In this document: positions 1-6,997 of the stretch, piece by piece | Layout: every line of letters begins with the position of its first letter | Numbering within the stretch: position 1 is the stretch's first letter | From: JBEKVE01 sp049514335 | GTDB lineage: Bacteria > Actinomycetota > Acidimicrobiia > Acidimicrobiales > UBA8190 | Reading direction: 5' to 3' | Length of the DNA stretch: 17,640 nucleotides | NCBI GenBank assembly: GCA_049514335.1 | Contig: JBEKVE010000117.1 | Span: forward strand, 1 to 17,640 | The notes under the pieces: model-generated | Database searches by the model: none | Told to the model about the DNA's origin: nothing | Seen by the model: only the letters and a program-made list of their open reading frames with translations | Position numbers and translations under genes: made by a program

Positions 1-342
1 CTCATGCCGTACTTCGTCAAGGTGATCGAACTCTCAGAAGCCTCCCACGCCGCAGCCAACGTGGAGCACGGCGACACCCAGAACGTGATCGAGAACATGT
101 TGAAGGCCACCGGGTTCGAACGCCTCGAGCGAGGGGCCCTCACCGTCGTCAACGAATGGCCCGACATCGAAATCGCCGTCCGCTCGCTCGCCGCGGCCGG
201 GCCCTCGGTCCCGGCGATTCGGGCAGTCGGGCTCGACGACTTCTGCGACGCCTTGCGCAGCGTCATCGAACCCATGCACGTTTCCGGAGTCGGGATCCGC
301 ATCACCTCCGAATTCGACTGGATCACTGCATGCGCTCGATAG
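1..342 (+). CDS. SAM-dependent methyltransferase, C-terminal fragment (5' end outside window)
   Basis: The reading frame is open at base 1 and ends in TAG at 340-342, so only the last ~113 residues are visible. They resemble the C-terminal half of class I methyltransferases of the UbiE/Coq5-like type. The beta-alpha elements would include WPDIEIAVRSLAAAG, and the end FDWITACAR resembles the closing strand that finishes many such proteins. The SAM-binding motif I (glycine-rich loop) would lie upstream of the window, so catalysis cannot be checked. The ATG at 4 is probably internal, because the visible part is too short for a whole enzyme and begins in the middle of the fold. The gene is followed by ~170 nt with no coding signal before the tRNA on the opposite strand. 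The family assignment is from general resemblance only and no substrate can be inferred. Confidence 0.6.
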   Translation, partial: LMPYFVKVIELSEASHAAANVEHGDTQNVIENMLKATGFERLERGALTVVNEWPDIEIAVRSLAAAGPSVPAIRAVGLDDFCDALRSVIEPMHVSGVGIRITSEFDWITACAR

Positions 343-510
343 GCCCGCTGCGGAGCGCCCACGGTGAGCTCGACGTGGACCCGACCGGCGCGCGTACCTG
401 AACCCCACTCCTTCGAGCAGAGGCTACGGCTCACCGTCGGCAACGGCCGAGCGCGGCTCGTCAGCCGAGTCACCCTGCCCGCCGGGTTTCGCATGCTGAC
501 ACTTCGTCGG
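343..510. other. Non-coding spacer between methyltransferase fragment and tRNA
   Basis: I see no credible gene in this 168-nt stretch. A short imperfect hairpin can be drawn at 454-467 (5-bp arms CGGCT/AGCCG, 4-nt loop). It lies downstream of both the convergent methyltransferase and the minus-strand tRNA, but has no T-run, so it is not called a terminator. Confidence 0.4.
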
Positions 511-583
511 TGGGGGTGGAGGGACTCGAACCCTCACTGGAGGCGTTTTAAGCGCCCTGCCTCTGCCGTTGGGCTACACCCCC
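511..583 (-). tRNA. tRNA with anticodon UAA (nominally Leu), short variable loop
   Basis: Reading the minus strand, a full 73-nt cloverleaf can be drawn. It has a 7-bp acceptor stem (GGGGGTG with CACCCCC), TA at positions 8-9, and a D arm with a GCC/GGC stem and GG in the loop. The anticodon stem is GGGCG with CGCCT (one G-U pair), around the loop CTTAAAA. The variable loop is only CCAGT. The T stem is GAGGG with CCCTC around TTCGAGT, and the discriminator is A. The CCA end is not encoded, since the genome continues CCG. T33 followed by TAA gives anticodon UAA, reading UUA leucine codons. Bacterial leucine tRNAs normally carry a long variable arm; this one is of the short class I shape. The gene lies 26 nt downstream of the esterase stop on the same strand and could share its transcript. 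Isotype is uncertain; that it is a tRNA gene is near certain. Confidence 0.9.
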
Positions 584-609
584 GGGTCGATAGCAACGAG
601 CCGGATGGC

Positions 610-2154
610 TCACTCGTGGTGGTGGCCGGCGCCGATGTCGGCACCGACATCCTCCCAGACGACACGCTCGGCGGAGCGGGGATCCTCCTGCACCCCGCTG
701 TCGGGTCCGAGGACCATGGTCGGTCGGTCGGCGAGGTCGAACGGCGGCCACTGGCCCACGGCCTCGCACGACGGGTCGCCGTCGCGGGCGAACGCCATCC
801 ACGCCTGTTGCATCTGCTCGGTGAGCAGGTCGGCCCGGGGGCCCGCGCCGGAGAAGATCCGCACGGCCGGATCCTGCACCGTGCCGAACACGAACGGGAT
901 GTCGAGCCCGTGGCAGGACCCGAACATCCCTCCGAGGAAGGGGGACTCCCACGTGAAGAGATAGGCGTAGGTGCGCGGCTCGTACTTGGCGTGGGCACCG
1001 GCCAGCGCCTGGAGCGGCAGGCGGAAGACGTAGTCGGTGGTGACCGCCGTCCACAGGTCGCGCGCCGACACCGGATCGCCCCGGGCGTGCCGGGCGCGCC
1101 GGTAGGCGGCCACGATCTCGTCCGCGGCCTGTGCCCCGACGAAGGGCGCCAACCGGCGGGCGACCCTCTCGTCGTCGAGCGAGGTGTCGGCCGCGTCGGC
1201 GGCGGTGAAGAGGGCAGCCTCGTCACGCGTGGTCCCCACCAGCAGCGGCACGCACGTCGCCGACCCGTCGGCGACCATGTCGGCGGGCGGTCGGCTGAGC
1301 AGATCGCCGTCGACGACGGGGAGCAGCGGCAGCGGCAGCCCTCCTTCGGTGGGGACCTCGGCGGCCAGTCGCTGGGTGGCCTCCACCAGGTGCATGGGAG
1401 GGACCTGGTGGAGTCGCCCCAGCGCGCCCGGACTCACTCCGAGGTGGCCGGCGATGCGCTCGGCGCGACGCTGCGCCCACGCCGGGGTGGCCGTCGCCGG
1501 CGGACCGCTCTGGAGCACGGCCCGATGGAACAGACCGGCGGCCTCCGTCGCCGTGAGGAGGGCGGCGATGCTCATCGACCCGGCTGACTCGCCCACCAGC
1601 GTGACGTTGCCGGGATCGCCCCCGAAGGCGCCGATGTTGTCCTGGACCCAGCGCAGCGCGGCGATCTGGTCGTGCAGGCTCCAGTTCCCCGGTCCTCCCG
1701 GGCCGTCCGCCAGCTCGGGGTGGGCCATGAGCCCGAGTGCACCCAGGCGGTAGTTGACGGTGACCACCACGGCGCCCCGGGCCGCCAGGCGGCGGCCGTC
1801 GAACAAGGTGCTCGCCCCCGTGCCGGTGGTGAAACCACCCCCGTGCACCCACACGAGAACCGGGCGGGCACCGTGATCGGGCCGGGGTGTCCACACGTTG
1901 AGGTTGAGACAGTCCTCGTCGGAGAGGGTGGGATCGCCGGGCAGGCTGAACCCCGCCACCGGCGGCGCCTGGGGGGCGATGGGGCCCCACGTGCCCGCAT
2001 CCCGGACCCCCGCCCACGACTCGGGGGGCAGCGCCCGGCGCCACCGGCCGGCCGTTCCACCCGTCCGGGCATAGGGGATCCCCCGGAACGCCCACGCTCC
2101 GGGCAGTTCCACACCCCTGAGCACCCCGGCGGTCGTGCGGGACTCGCCCTCCAC
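610..2154 (-). CDS. Type-B carboxylesterase/lipase, 514 aa
   Basis: This is a full-length alpha/beta-hydrolase of the bacterial para-nitrobenzyl esterase / carboxylesterase type, which hydrolyses carboxylic esters. Visible landmarks are the EDCLNLNVW signature at residues 80-88, the oxyanion-hole HGGGF at 104-108, the nucleophile elbow GESAG with Ser190, the acid Glu312 in GTTRDEAALF, and the catalytic His415 in CHGLDIPFVF. All triad members are present, and 514 residues is normal for the family. No signal peptide is seen, so a cytoplasmic enzyme is likely. The open frame extends far upstream to 3276, but I choose GTG at 2154: a GGAGG lies 5 nt before it and homology begins just after it (TTAGVLRG, FRGIPYA). 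It diverges from the acyltransferase and has a good sigma-70-like promoter at 2231-2259. The natural substrate cannot be read from sequence. Confidence 0.94.
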   Translation of the reverse strand: MEGESRTTAGVLRGVELPGAWAFRGIPYARTGGTAGRWRRALPPESWAGVRDAGTWGPIAPQAPPVAGFSLPGDPTLSDEDCLNLNVWTPRPDHGARPVLVWVHGGGFTTGTGASTLFDGRRLAARGAVVVTVNYRLGALGLMAHPELADGPGGPGNWSLHDQIAALRWVQDNIGAFGGDPGNVTLVGESAGSMSIAALLTATEAAGLFHRAVLQSGPPATATPAWAQRRAERIAGHLGVSPGALGRLHQVPPMHLVEATQRLAAEVPTEGGLPLPLLPVVDGDLLSRPPADMVADGSATCVPLLVGTTRDEAALFTAADAADTSLDDERVARRLAPFVGAQAADEIVAAYRRARHARGDPVSARDLWTAVTTDYVFRLPLQALAGAHAKYEPRTYAYLFTWESPFLGGMFGSCHGLDIPFVFGTVQDPAVRIFSGAGPRADLLTEQMQQAWMAFARDGDPSCEAVGQWPPFDLADRPTMVLGPDSGVQEDPRSAERVVWEDVGADIGAGHHHE

Positions 2155-2156
2155 GG

Positions 2157-2164
2157 CCTCCTCC
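2157..2164 (-). promoter_or_regulatory. Strong Shine-Dalgarno deciding the esterase start
   Basis: On the minus strand GGAGGAGG sits immediately before the GTG at 2154, with the GGAGG core 5 nt away. It supports this start over the much longer upstream open frame, which is antisense to the neighbouring genes. Confidence 0.7.
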
Positions 2165-2230
2165 AGTGCAGGTTGCCGATCTCGGCCCGTGGCCGGGCAC
2201 CGCGCCGACGAAGCCCGGTCCCCCGAGAGC

Positions 2231-2259
2231 AAGGTAGAGGTGGGGGTTGGGGCAGTCAA
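2231..2259 (-). promoter_or_regulatory. Sigma-70-type promoter for the esterase
   Basis: On the minus strand a -35 box TTGACT (2259-2254) is followed after exactly 17 nt by a -10 box TACCTT (2236-2231). Transcription would start near 2224, giving a leader of about 70 nt before the GTG at 2154. This is the best -35/-10 pair I found in the window. It lies in the 176-nt divergent gap between the esterase and the acyltransferase. Confidence 0.6.
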
Positions 2260-2318
2260 GGAATGCGAGGGGCAGGGCCACCTTCGAGCGGCCCTGCGGA
2301 GCCTCGCACCACGACGGG

Positions 2319-2324
2319 TACCAT
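2319..2324 (+). promoter_or_regulatory. -10 element of a probable leaderless start
   Basis: TACCAT (TANNNT type) ends 6 nt before the GTG at 2331, which would place the transcription start on or next to the start codon. No Shine-Dalgarno sequence precedes the GTG, and no clear -35 box is seen. Leaderless mRNAs are common in actinobacteria. Confidence 0.45.
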
Positions 2325-2330
2325 GACAAC

Positions 2331-3135
2331 GTGCCGGCAGAAAAAGAGACTCTTGAGCGCACCGAGCGCACGGGGAGCGCCGAGCTGGTGGCGCTGCCCC
2401 GTGGCGACAACGCCGACATCCCCGGGCACCGCTTGTCGGACGTCGACGAGTGGGGTCGGTCCGAGCACTCGCGCGAGATCGCCAGGAAGCTCTTCTCCCC
2501 GCTCTACAACAATTGGTTCCGGGTGGAGTGGGAGGGCCTGGAGAAGATCCCCCGCTCCGGTGGCGCCCTTCTTGTCGCCAACCACGCCGCCGTTCTTCTT
2601 CCGCGGCGTGCCGTGGTTCGGCACGGTGTGGGCGCGCGTCGGCGGCGTGCCGGCTCATCCCGACAACGCCCTCCGGCTCCTGCGGGACCAGGGTCAGCTC
2701 GCCCTGGTGTTCCCCGAGGGGACGAAGGGGCCGTCGAAGACCTACGCCGACCGGTACCGCCTGCGTCGCTTCGGCCGCGGCGGATTCGTGGAGATCGCCA
2801 TGCGGGCCGGGGTCCCGGTGATCCCCATCACCGTGGTGGGGGCCGAGGAGTCCATGCCTATCCTCTTCCGACTGCCGTCGCTGGCTCGCATCCTGGGCGT
2901 GCCGTACGTGCCGGTCACCGCCAACATGCTCGCCTTCGGCCCGCTCGGGTTGGCGATGTACTTCCCCGCCAAGTTCAAGCTGCGCGTCCTCGACCCGGTG
3001 ACCTTCGACGTGCCGAGCGGTCAGGAGCGCTACTCGAAGAGCCGGGTTATGGAGGAGGCGGAGAAGATCCGCTCCAACATGCAGGAGACCATCTACGAGA
3101 TGCTGCGCGACCGCCGCAGCGTGTGGTTCGGGTGA
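2331..3135 (+). pseudogene. PlsC-like lysophospholipid acyltransferase, internal deletion plus frameshift
   Basis: Acyltransferases of this family move an acyl chain from acyl-CoA/ACP to a lysophospholipid at the membrane. The first 87 codons, from GTG 2331, run through NWFRVEWEGLEKIP to LLVANHAA, where the family has NHxxxxD. The rest of the protein (FFRGVPWFGT, FPEGTKG, RFGRGGFVEIAMRAGVPVIP, then the end RRSVWFG) is in the +1 reading frame from about 2587-2593 to the TGA at 3133-3135. From family memory, roughly 25 residues are absent at the junction, including the Asp of HX4D. The original frame runs on without a stop to 3158, giving an unrelated tail. So the gene as written cannot make an active enzyme. 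It is either a true pseudogene or a sequencing/assembly deletion at a GCC/CCG-rich spot. The gene is followed 4 nt later by the SDR gene, an adjacency that resembles the Mycobacterium Rv0501/Rv0502 pair (recollection, not a search). Confidence 0.85.
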
Positions 3136-3139
3136 GGCA

Positions 3140-4201
3140 GTGGGCCGGCGAGTCCTGATCACCGGCCTCGACACCTTCTGGGGCGGGCGCATGGCCCAGG
3201 CGCTCGAGTGCGATCCCGAGGTCGAGATGATCCTGGGCATGGGAACCCGTGAGCCGACGGTGCCGCTCGAGCGCACCGAGTTCGTGCGGGCCGACCAGAC
3301 CTACTCGATCCTGTCGCGCATCGTGCGCGCCACCCAGGTCGACACCATCGTCCACACCTTCCTCGTGGTCGACTCGACCAGGGTGCCGGGCCGCGCCCTG
3401 CACGAGATCAACGTCATCGGCACCATGAACCTCCTCGCCGCCGCCGGGCAATCGGGCTCCCCGGTGCGCCAGGTCGTCGTCAAATCGTCGACCCTCGTCT
3501 ACGGGTCGGCCGCCACCGACCCGGCGTGGTTCCGCGAGGAGGTGCCCCGCACCTCGCCGGCGCGCACCAGGGTCGAGCGGTCGCTCCTGGAGGTGGAGGG
3601 CTTCGTGCGCGACTTCGCCGAGGACAATCCCGCCACCGTGGTGTCGGTGCTCCGGTTCGCCAACGTGCTCGGCACCGACATCGTCACCCCCATCAGCACC
3701 AACCTCTCCCGCCCGGTGTGCCCGGCGGTGGCCGGTTACGACCCGCTGCTGCAATTCGTGGAGGAGGACGACGTCACGCGCTGTCTCGAGCACGTCACCC
3801 GCCACCGGGTGCCGGGCCTCTACAACGTGGCCGGCGCGGGCAAGCTCCCGTGGAGCGAGGTGGCCGCCATCTGTGGGACCCGGCTGCTGCCGCTGTCGCC
3901 GGTGGGGACCCACGCCGCTGCGCTTCCCCTCGTCCGCCTCGGTGTCATCGAGTTCCCACCCGAGCTCGAATGCCTACTGCGCTACGGCCGCGGGGTCGAC
4001 ACGACCCGCCTCGGCAAGACGGGCTTCTCGTGCCGTTACACCTCGGCGGGCGCCGTCGAGAGCTTCATCCGGGCCGTGCGGCTGCGCCGGAGCGTGGGCG
4101 ATGCACCCCCGTCGTATACGTACTCCCAGGACATCGAGCAGTTCTTCCGCCACTCCCCCGCTGTCCTGCACACGAGCGGCGAGGGCCGCAGCGACGCCTG
4201 A
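3140..4201 (+). CDS. NAD(P)-dependent epimerase/dehydratase-like SDR protein, 353 aa
   Basis: This is an extended short-chain dehydrogenase/reductase fold protein, annotated in relatives as a UDP-glucose-4-epimerase-like or NAD-dependent epimerase. It begins with the Rossmann strand VLITG (5-9) and a G-x5-G turn ending at Gly15, where the usual middle Gly is Thr12. NVIGTMNLLAAA at 91-102 and the SST of VVVKSSTLVYG at 112-122 are typical of the family. Where YxxxK is expected, the sequence is PARTRVERSLLEVE, with no Tyr-x3-Lys, so catalysis may be altered or lost. The later part (LRFANVLG, LYNVAGAG) matches substrate-side elements of the family. The start is GTG at 3140, 4 nt after the acyltransferase stop, with GGTGAGG immediately upstream. 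The two genes look like an operon. A lipid- or envelope-related role is inferred from the partner only. Confidence 0.85.
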   Translation: MGRRVLITGLDTFWGGRMAQALECDPEVEMILGMGTREPTVPLERTEFVRADQTYSILSRIVRATQVDTIVHTFLVVDSTRVPGRALHEINVIGTMNLLAAAGQSGSPVRQVVVKSSTLVYGSAATDPAWFREEVPRTSPARTRVERSLLEVEGFVRDFAEDNPATVVSVLRFANVLGTDIVTPISTNLSRPVCPAVAGYDPLLQFVEEDDVTRCLEHVTRHRVPGLYNVAGAGKLPWSEVAAICGTRLLPLSPVGTHAAALPLVRLGVIEFPPELECLLRYGRGVDTTRLGKTGFSCRYTSAGAVESFIRAVRLRRSVGDAPPSYTYSQDIEQFFRHSPAVLHTSGEGRSDA

Positions 4202-4388
4202 GGCGCCGACCGCACCACGCCCCCCACCGACGCCGCGACCGGCCCGGACATCGGCGGCCGCTCCTGCGCACCGGGGTGGTGGTGGTGCTGGCACGGTGGG
4301 AGGCGACGGGCTGACCACCTCGGCTCGCACCGGCTGACAACCTTGGTTCGCAGCGCACCGTGGGCCACACTTCCTGAGGACGGCGTCA
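4202..4388. other. Intergenic region before the permease
   Basis: This 187-nt gap has no convincing gene. A GAGG at about 4376-4379 could serve the ATG at 4389. I see no clear -35/-10 pair and no terminator hairpin for the SDR gene. Confidence 0.35.
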
Positions 4389-6992
4389 ATGCGGCGCGTC
4401 CACGGAGGGGTGGATGCCGGACACGAGGTGCCCAGGGTCCGTGAGCACGTCGTCGTGACGCGCCAGGCGCTCGGGGTCTGCGTCTACCGCTTCCGGACGA
4501 CGGTGCGCCGCCGCCGGGCCGGGTACCTGGCGCTCGTGGTGCTGCTGGGGCTGGTGGGCGGCCTGGCCATGGGGGCGGTGGCGGCGGCGCGACGCACCCA
4601 GTCCTCGTTCCCCCTGTACATGGCGAGCACCCACCCCCCCGACCTGTTCGGCATCACCGCCTTCGTGAACCCGACGCCGGGGGTCGCGGGTCGGGGGTAT
4701 GACGCCCCGCTCGTGGCGGCCATCGCCCGTCTCCCCCACGTCACCGAGGTGGGCAACCAGTCCGGGCTCAACATCATCCCCCTGGGCCCCCACGGCGCAC
4801 CGCTCTCCCCGGCTTCCTTTCCGGCCTCCGCCGGGGAGGCCGCCGGGCTCGACGAGAACTTCTCATACAGCCACGTGGGGGCGACCGCCACGAGCGGCCG
4901 TCTCCCTCGGCCCACGGACGCGCACGCCTTCGTGACGAGCGCCACCACTGCCCGGCTCCTTCACTTCCACGTGGGCGAGTCCGTGACCTTCGGCGTCTAC
5001 ACCAACGCCCAGACCAACCTGCGGGCGTTCGGTACGGCACGCGTCGTCCCCCACGAGCGCTTCCGGGCCACGATGGTGGGGATCGTGTTGCAGAGCACGG
5101 CCGTGGTCGAGGACGACGTGGACGTGCCCAACAACGCCAACATCCTGGCGTTCCCCCCCGCTCGCGCCGCACCGCTGCTGTCGTGCTGCGCCTACTACAC
5201 CGGCACCGAGGTGAAGGTCGACGGGACCTCGCGCGCCGTGGCGGAGGTCCAGGCCCGGATCACCGCCCTCCTGCCGCCTGGCTTCAGCCCCTTCACCGCC
5301 AATCCGGCTCCCGCCATCGTGGCCAAGGCGGAGCGGGCCATCAAGCCCGAGTCCATCGCCCTCGGGGTGTTCGGCGCCTTCGCCGCCCTGGCCGCCCTGC
5401 TCATCGCGGCCCAGATGATCGGTCGCCAGGTGCGCCTCGGGTCCGCCGAGGTCACCACACTGCGCGCCCTCGGCGCCGATCCGGCCATGACCGTCGGCGA
5501 CGGGCTCGTCGGCATCCTGGGCGCGGTGGTGCTCGGGGCGTTCGCCGCCGCCGTGGTGGCTGTCGCACTGTCGCCACTCAGCCCGCTCGGTCCGGCGCGA
5601 CCCGTCTACCCCACACCGGGGGTGGCGTTCGACTGGACCGTGCTCGGATCGGGCGTGGCGGTGCTCGTGGTCGTGCTCGGCGCCGTGGGTCTCTTCCTCG
5701 CCTACCGCAACGCCCCGCACCGCGCCTCGGCGCGCCGCCGGCATGCCCCCACGCGCCCCTCGACCCTGGCCGACTCGGCGGCCGCCATCGGCCTGTCCCC
5801 GGCGGCGGTGACGGGCGTGCGCTTCGCCGTCGAGCCCGGCGGTGGCGAGGCCGAGGCGGTGCCGGTGCGCTCGGCCATGCTCGGTGCCACCCTCGCCATC
5901 GTGATCGTGGTGGCCACGGTGACCTTCGGCGCCAGCCTCAACGCCCTCGTGTCGCACCCCGCGCTGTACGGGTGGAACTGGGACTACGAGCTCACCGCCT
6001 CCCAGGGCGGCGTGATGCCCGGCGCCCGTTCGGCACAGCTGCTCGACCACGACCATGAGGTCGCCGCCTGGAACGGCATCCTCTTCGACACGCTGCGCGT
6101 GGGCGACCTTCCCGCTGTGGCGGCCATCGCCGAGCGCGCCGGCGCAACGGTGGCGCCCCCGGTGCTGTCGGGCCACGGCGTCGAACGCCCGGACCAGATC
6201 GTGCTCGGGGCGGTCACGCTCGGCCAACTGCACGCCCACCTCGGTGAGACGGTCACGGTCAGCAACGGCGCCACCCGCCCGGTGCGGCTGCGCATCGTGG
6301 GCACCGCCACCATGCCGACCATCGGTGTGGGCGGCAACCAACACCCCGAGATGGGCACGGGGGCCCTCGTGGCCAACCGGGTCCTCCCCGCCACCAGCTC
6401 CACGGGCTACTCGCTACCCGGGGCAGCGCCGGGTCCCGACGCCATCCTGGTTCGCCTGGCCCACGGGGTGAGCGCCGCGGCGGGAAGGCGATCGCTCCAG
6501 CGGATCGCCGCCTCCACCAGCACGCCGGCCGACTACGGGGTGGTCGTGGACGCCGTCCAACGCCCCGCCGAGATCGTCAACTACCGGTCCATGGGCGCCA
6601 CGCCTGCCATCCTCGGTGCGGGTCTGGCCGCCGGCGCCGTGGCCGCCCTGGGCCTCACCCTGATGGCGTCGGTGCGCCGAAGGCGACGCGACCTGGCACT
6701 CCTCAAGACCCTCGGGTTCACCCAGCGGCAGCTGGCATCGGTGGTGGCGTGGCAGTCCAGCGTGGCCGTGGTCATCGGCGCGGTGGTGGGCATCCCCCTC
6801 GGGATCGTGCTGGGCCGCACCCTGTGGGACCTCTTCGCCCGTGAGATCAGCGCCGTGCCTGCTCCCAGCGTGCCGGTGGTGGGGGTGGTGGTGATCGGCC
6901 TCGGTTCGCTGGTGCTCGCCAACCTCATCGCCGCCGTGCCGGGGCGTGTCGCCGCCCGCACGTCCACCGACGTCCTCCTGCGGGCGGAGTGA
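4389..6992 (+). CDS. FtsX/MacB-type ABC transporter permease, 867 aa
   Basis: This is the membrane subunit of a type VII (MacB/LolC-like) ABC system. Such systems use ATP in the cytoplasm to drive lipoprotein, peptide or envelope-protein functions outside the membrane. After a basic N-terminus, TM1 (about 46-66, LALVVLLGLVGGLAMGAVAA) is followed by AARRTQSSFP and a large external domain. Further helices lie at about 323-343, 373-395, 418-440 and 495-515, followed by a second external domain. The C-terminal FtsX core has helices near 740-760, 785-805 and 830-850, and the cytoplasmic turn RRRRDLALLKTLGFTQRQL that usually contacts the ATPase. The ATG at 4389 has a GAGG 9 nt upstream, but GTG 4455 is also possible. 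No ATP-binding gene is present in the window. The gene converges with the minus-strand operon, with 5 nt between stops. Confidence 0.9.
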   Translation: MRRVHGGVDAGHEVPRVREHVVVTRQALGVCVYRFRTTVRRRRAGYLALVVLLGLVGGLAMGAVAAARRTQSSFPLYMASTHPPDLFGITAFVNPTPGVAGRGYDAPLVAAIARLPHVTEVGNQSGLNIIPLGPHGAPLSPASFPASAGEAAGLDENFSYSHVGATATSGRLPRPTDAHAFVTSATTARLLHFHVGESVTFGVYTNAQTNLRAFGTARVVPHERFRATMVGIVLQSTAVVEDDVDVPNNANILAFPPARAAPLLSCCAYYTGTEVKVDGTSRAVAEVQARITALLPPGFSPFTANPAPAIVAKAERAIKPESIALGVFGAFAALAALLIAAQMIGRQVRLGSAEVTTLRALGADPAMTVGDGLVGILGAVVLGAFAAAVVAVALSPLSPLGPARPVYPTPGVAFDWTVLGSGVAVLVVVLGAVGLFLAYRNAPHRASARRRHAPTRPSTLADSAAAIGLSPAAVTGVRFAVEPGGGEAEAVPVRSAMLGATLAIVIVVATVTFGASLNALVSHPALYGWNWDYELTASQGGVMPGARSAQLLDHDHEVAAWNGILFDTLRVGDLPAVAAIAERAGATVAPPVLSGHGVERPDQIVLGAVTLGQLHAHLGETVTVSNGATRPVRLRIVGTATMPTIGVGGNQHPEMGTGALVANRVLPATSSTGYSLPGAAPGPDAILVRLAHGVSAAAGRRSLQRIAASTSTPADYGVVVDAVQRPAEIVNYRSMGATPAILGAGLAAGAVAALGLTLMASVRRRRRDLALLKTLGFTQRQLASVVAWQSSVAVVIGAVVGIPLGIVLGRTLWDLFAREISAVPAPSVPVVGVVVIGLGSLVLANLIAAVPGRVAARTSTDVLLRAE

Positions 6993-6997
6993 GCCCG

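Noticed and set aside
454..467. Hairpin after the tRNA as an intrinsic terminator
   Set aside because: The stem has only 5 bp and no T-run on either strand; GC-rich DNA yields such stems by chance.
364..1587. 407-residue + strand open frame across the tRNA and esterase
   Set aside because: It is antisense to a complete esterase with an intact catalytic triad, runs through the tRNA, and has the low-complexity composition of a shadow frame.
2580..2600. Programmed ribosomal frameshift in the acyltransferase
   Set aside because: There is no slippery heptamer or stimulatory structure. The lost segment includes a catalytic residue, so shifting frame would not restore the enzyme.
2155..3276. Long N-terminal extension of the esterase frame
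   Set aside because: It runs antisense through the acyltransferase. A strong ribosome site and the start of homology place the true start at 2154.
4863..6344. 493-residue minus-strand open frame opposite the permease
   Set aside because: It is His/Gly/Arg-rich without any domain. The + strand permease is complete and well supported.
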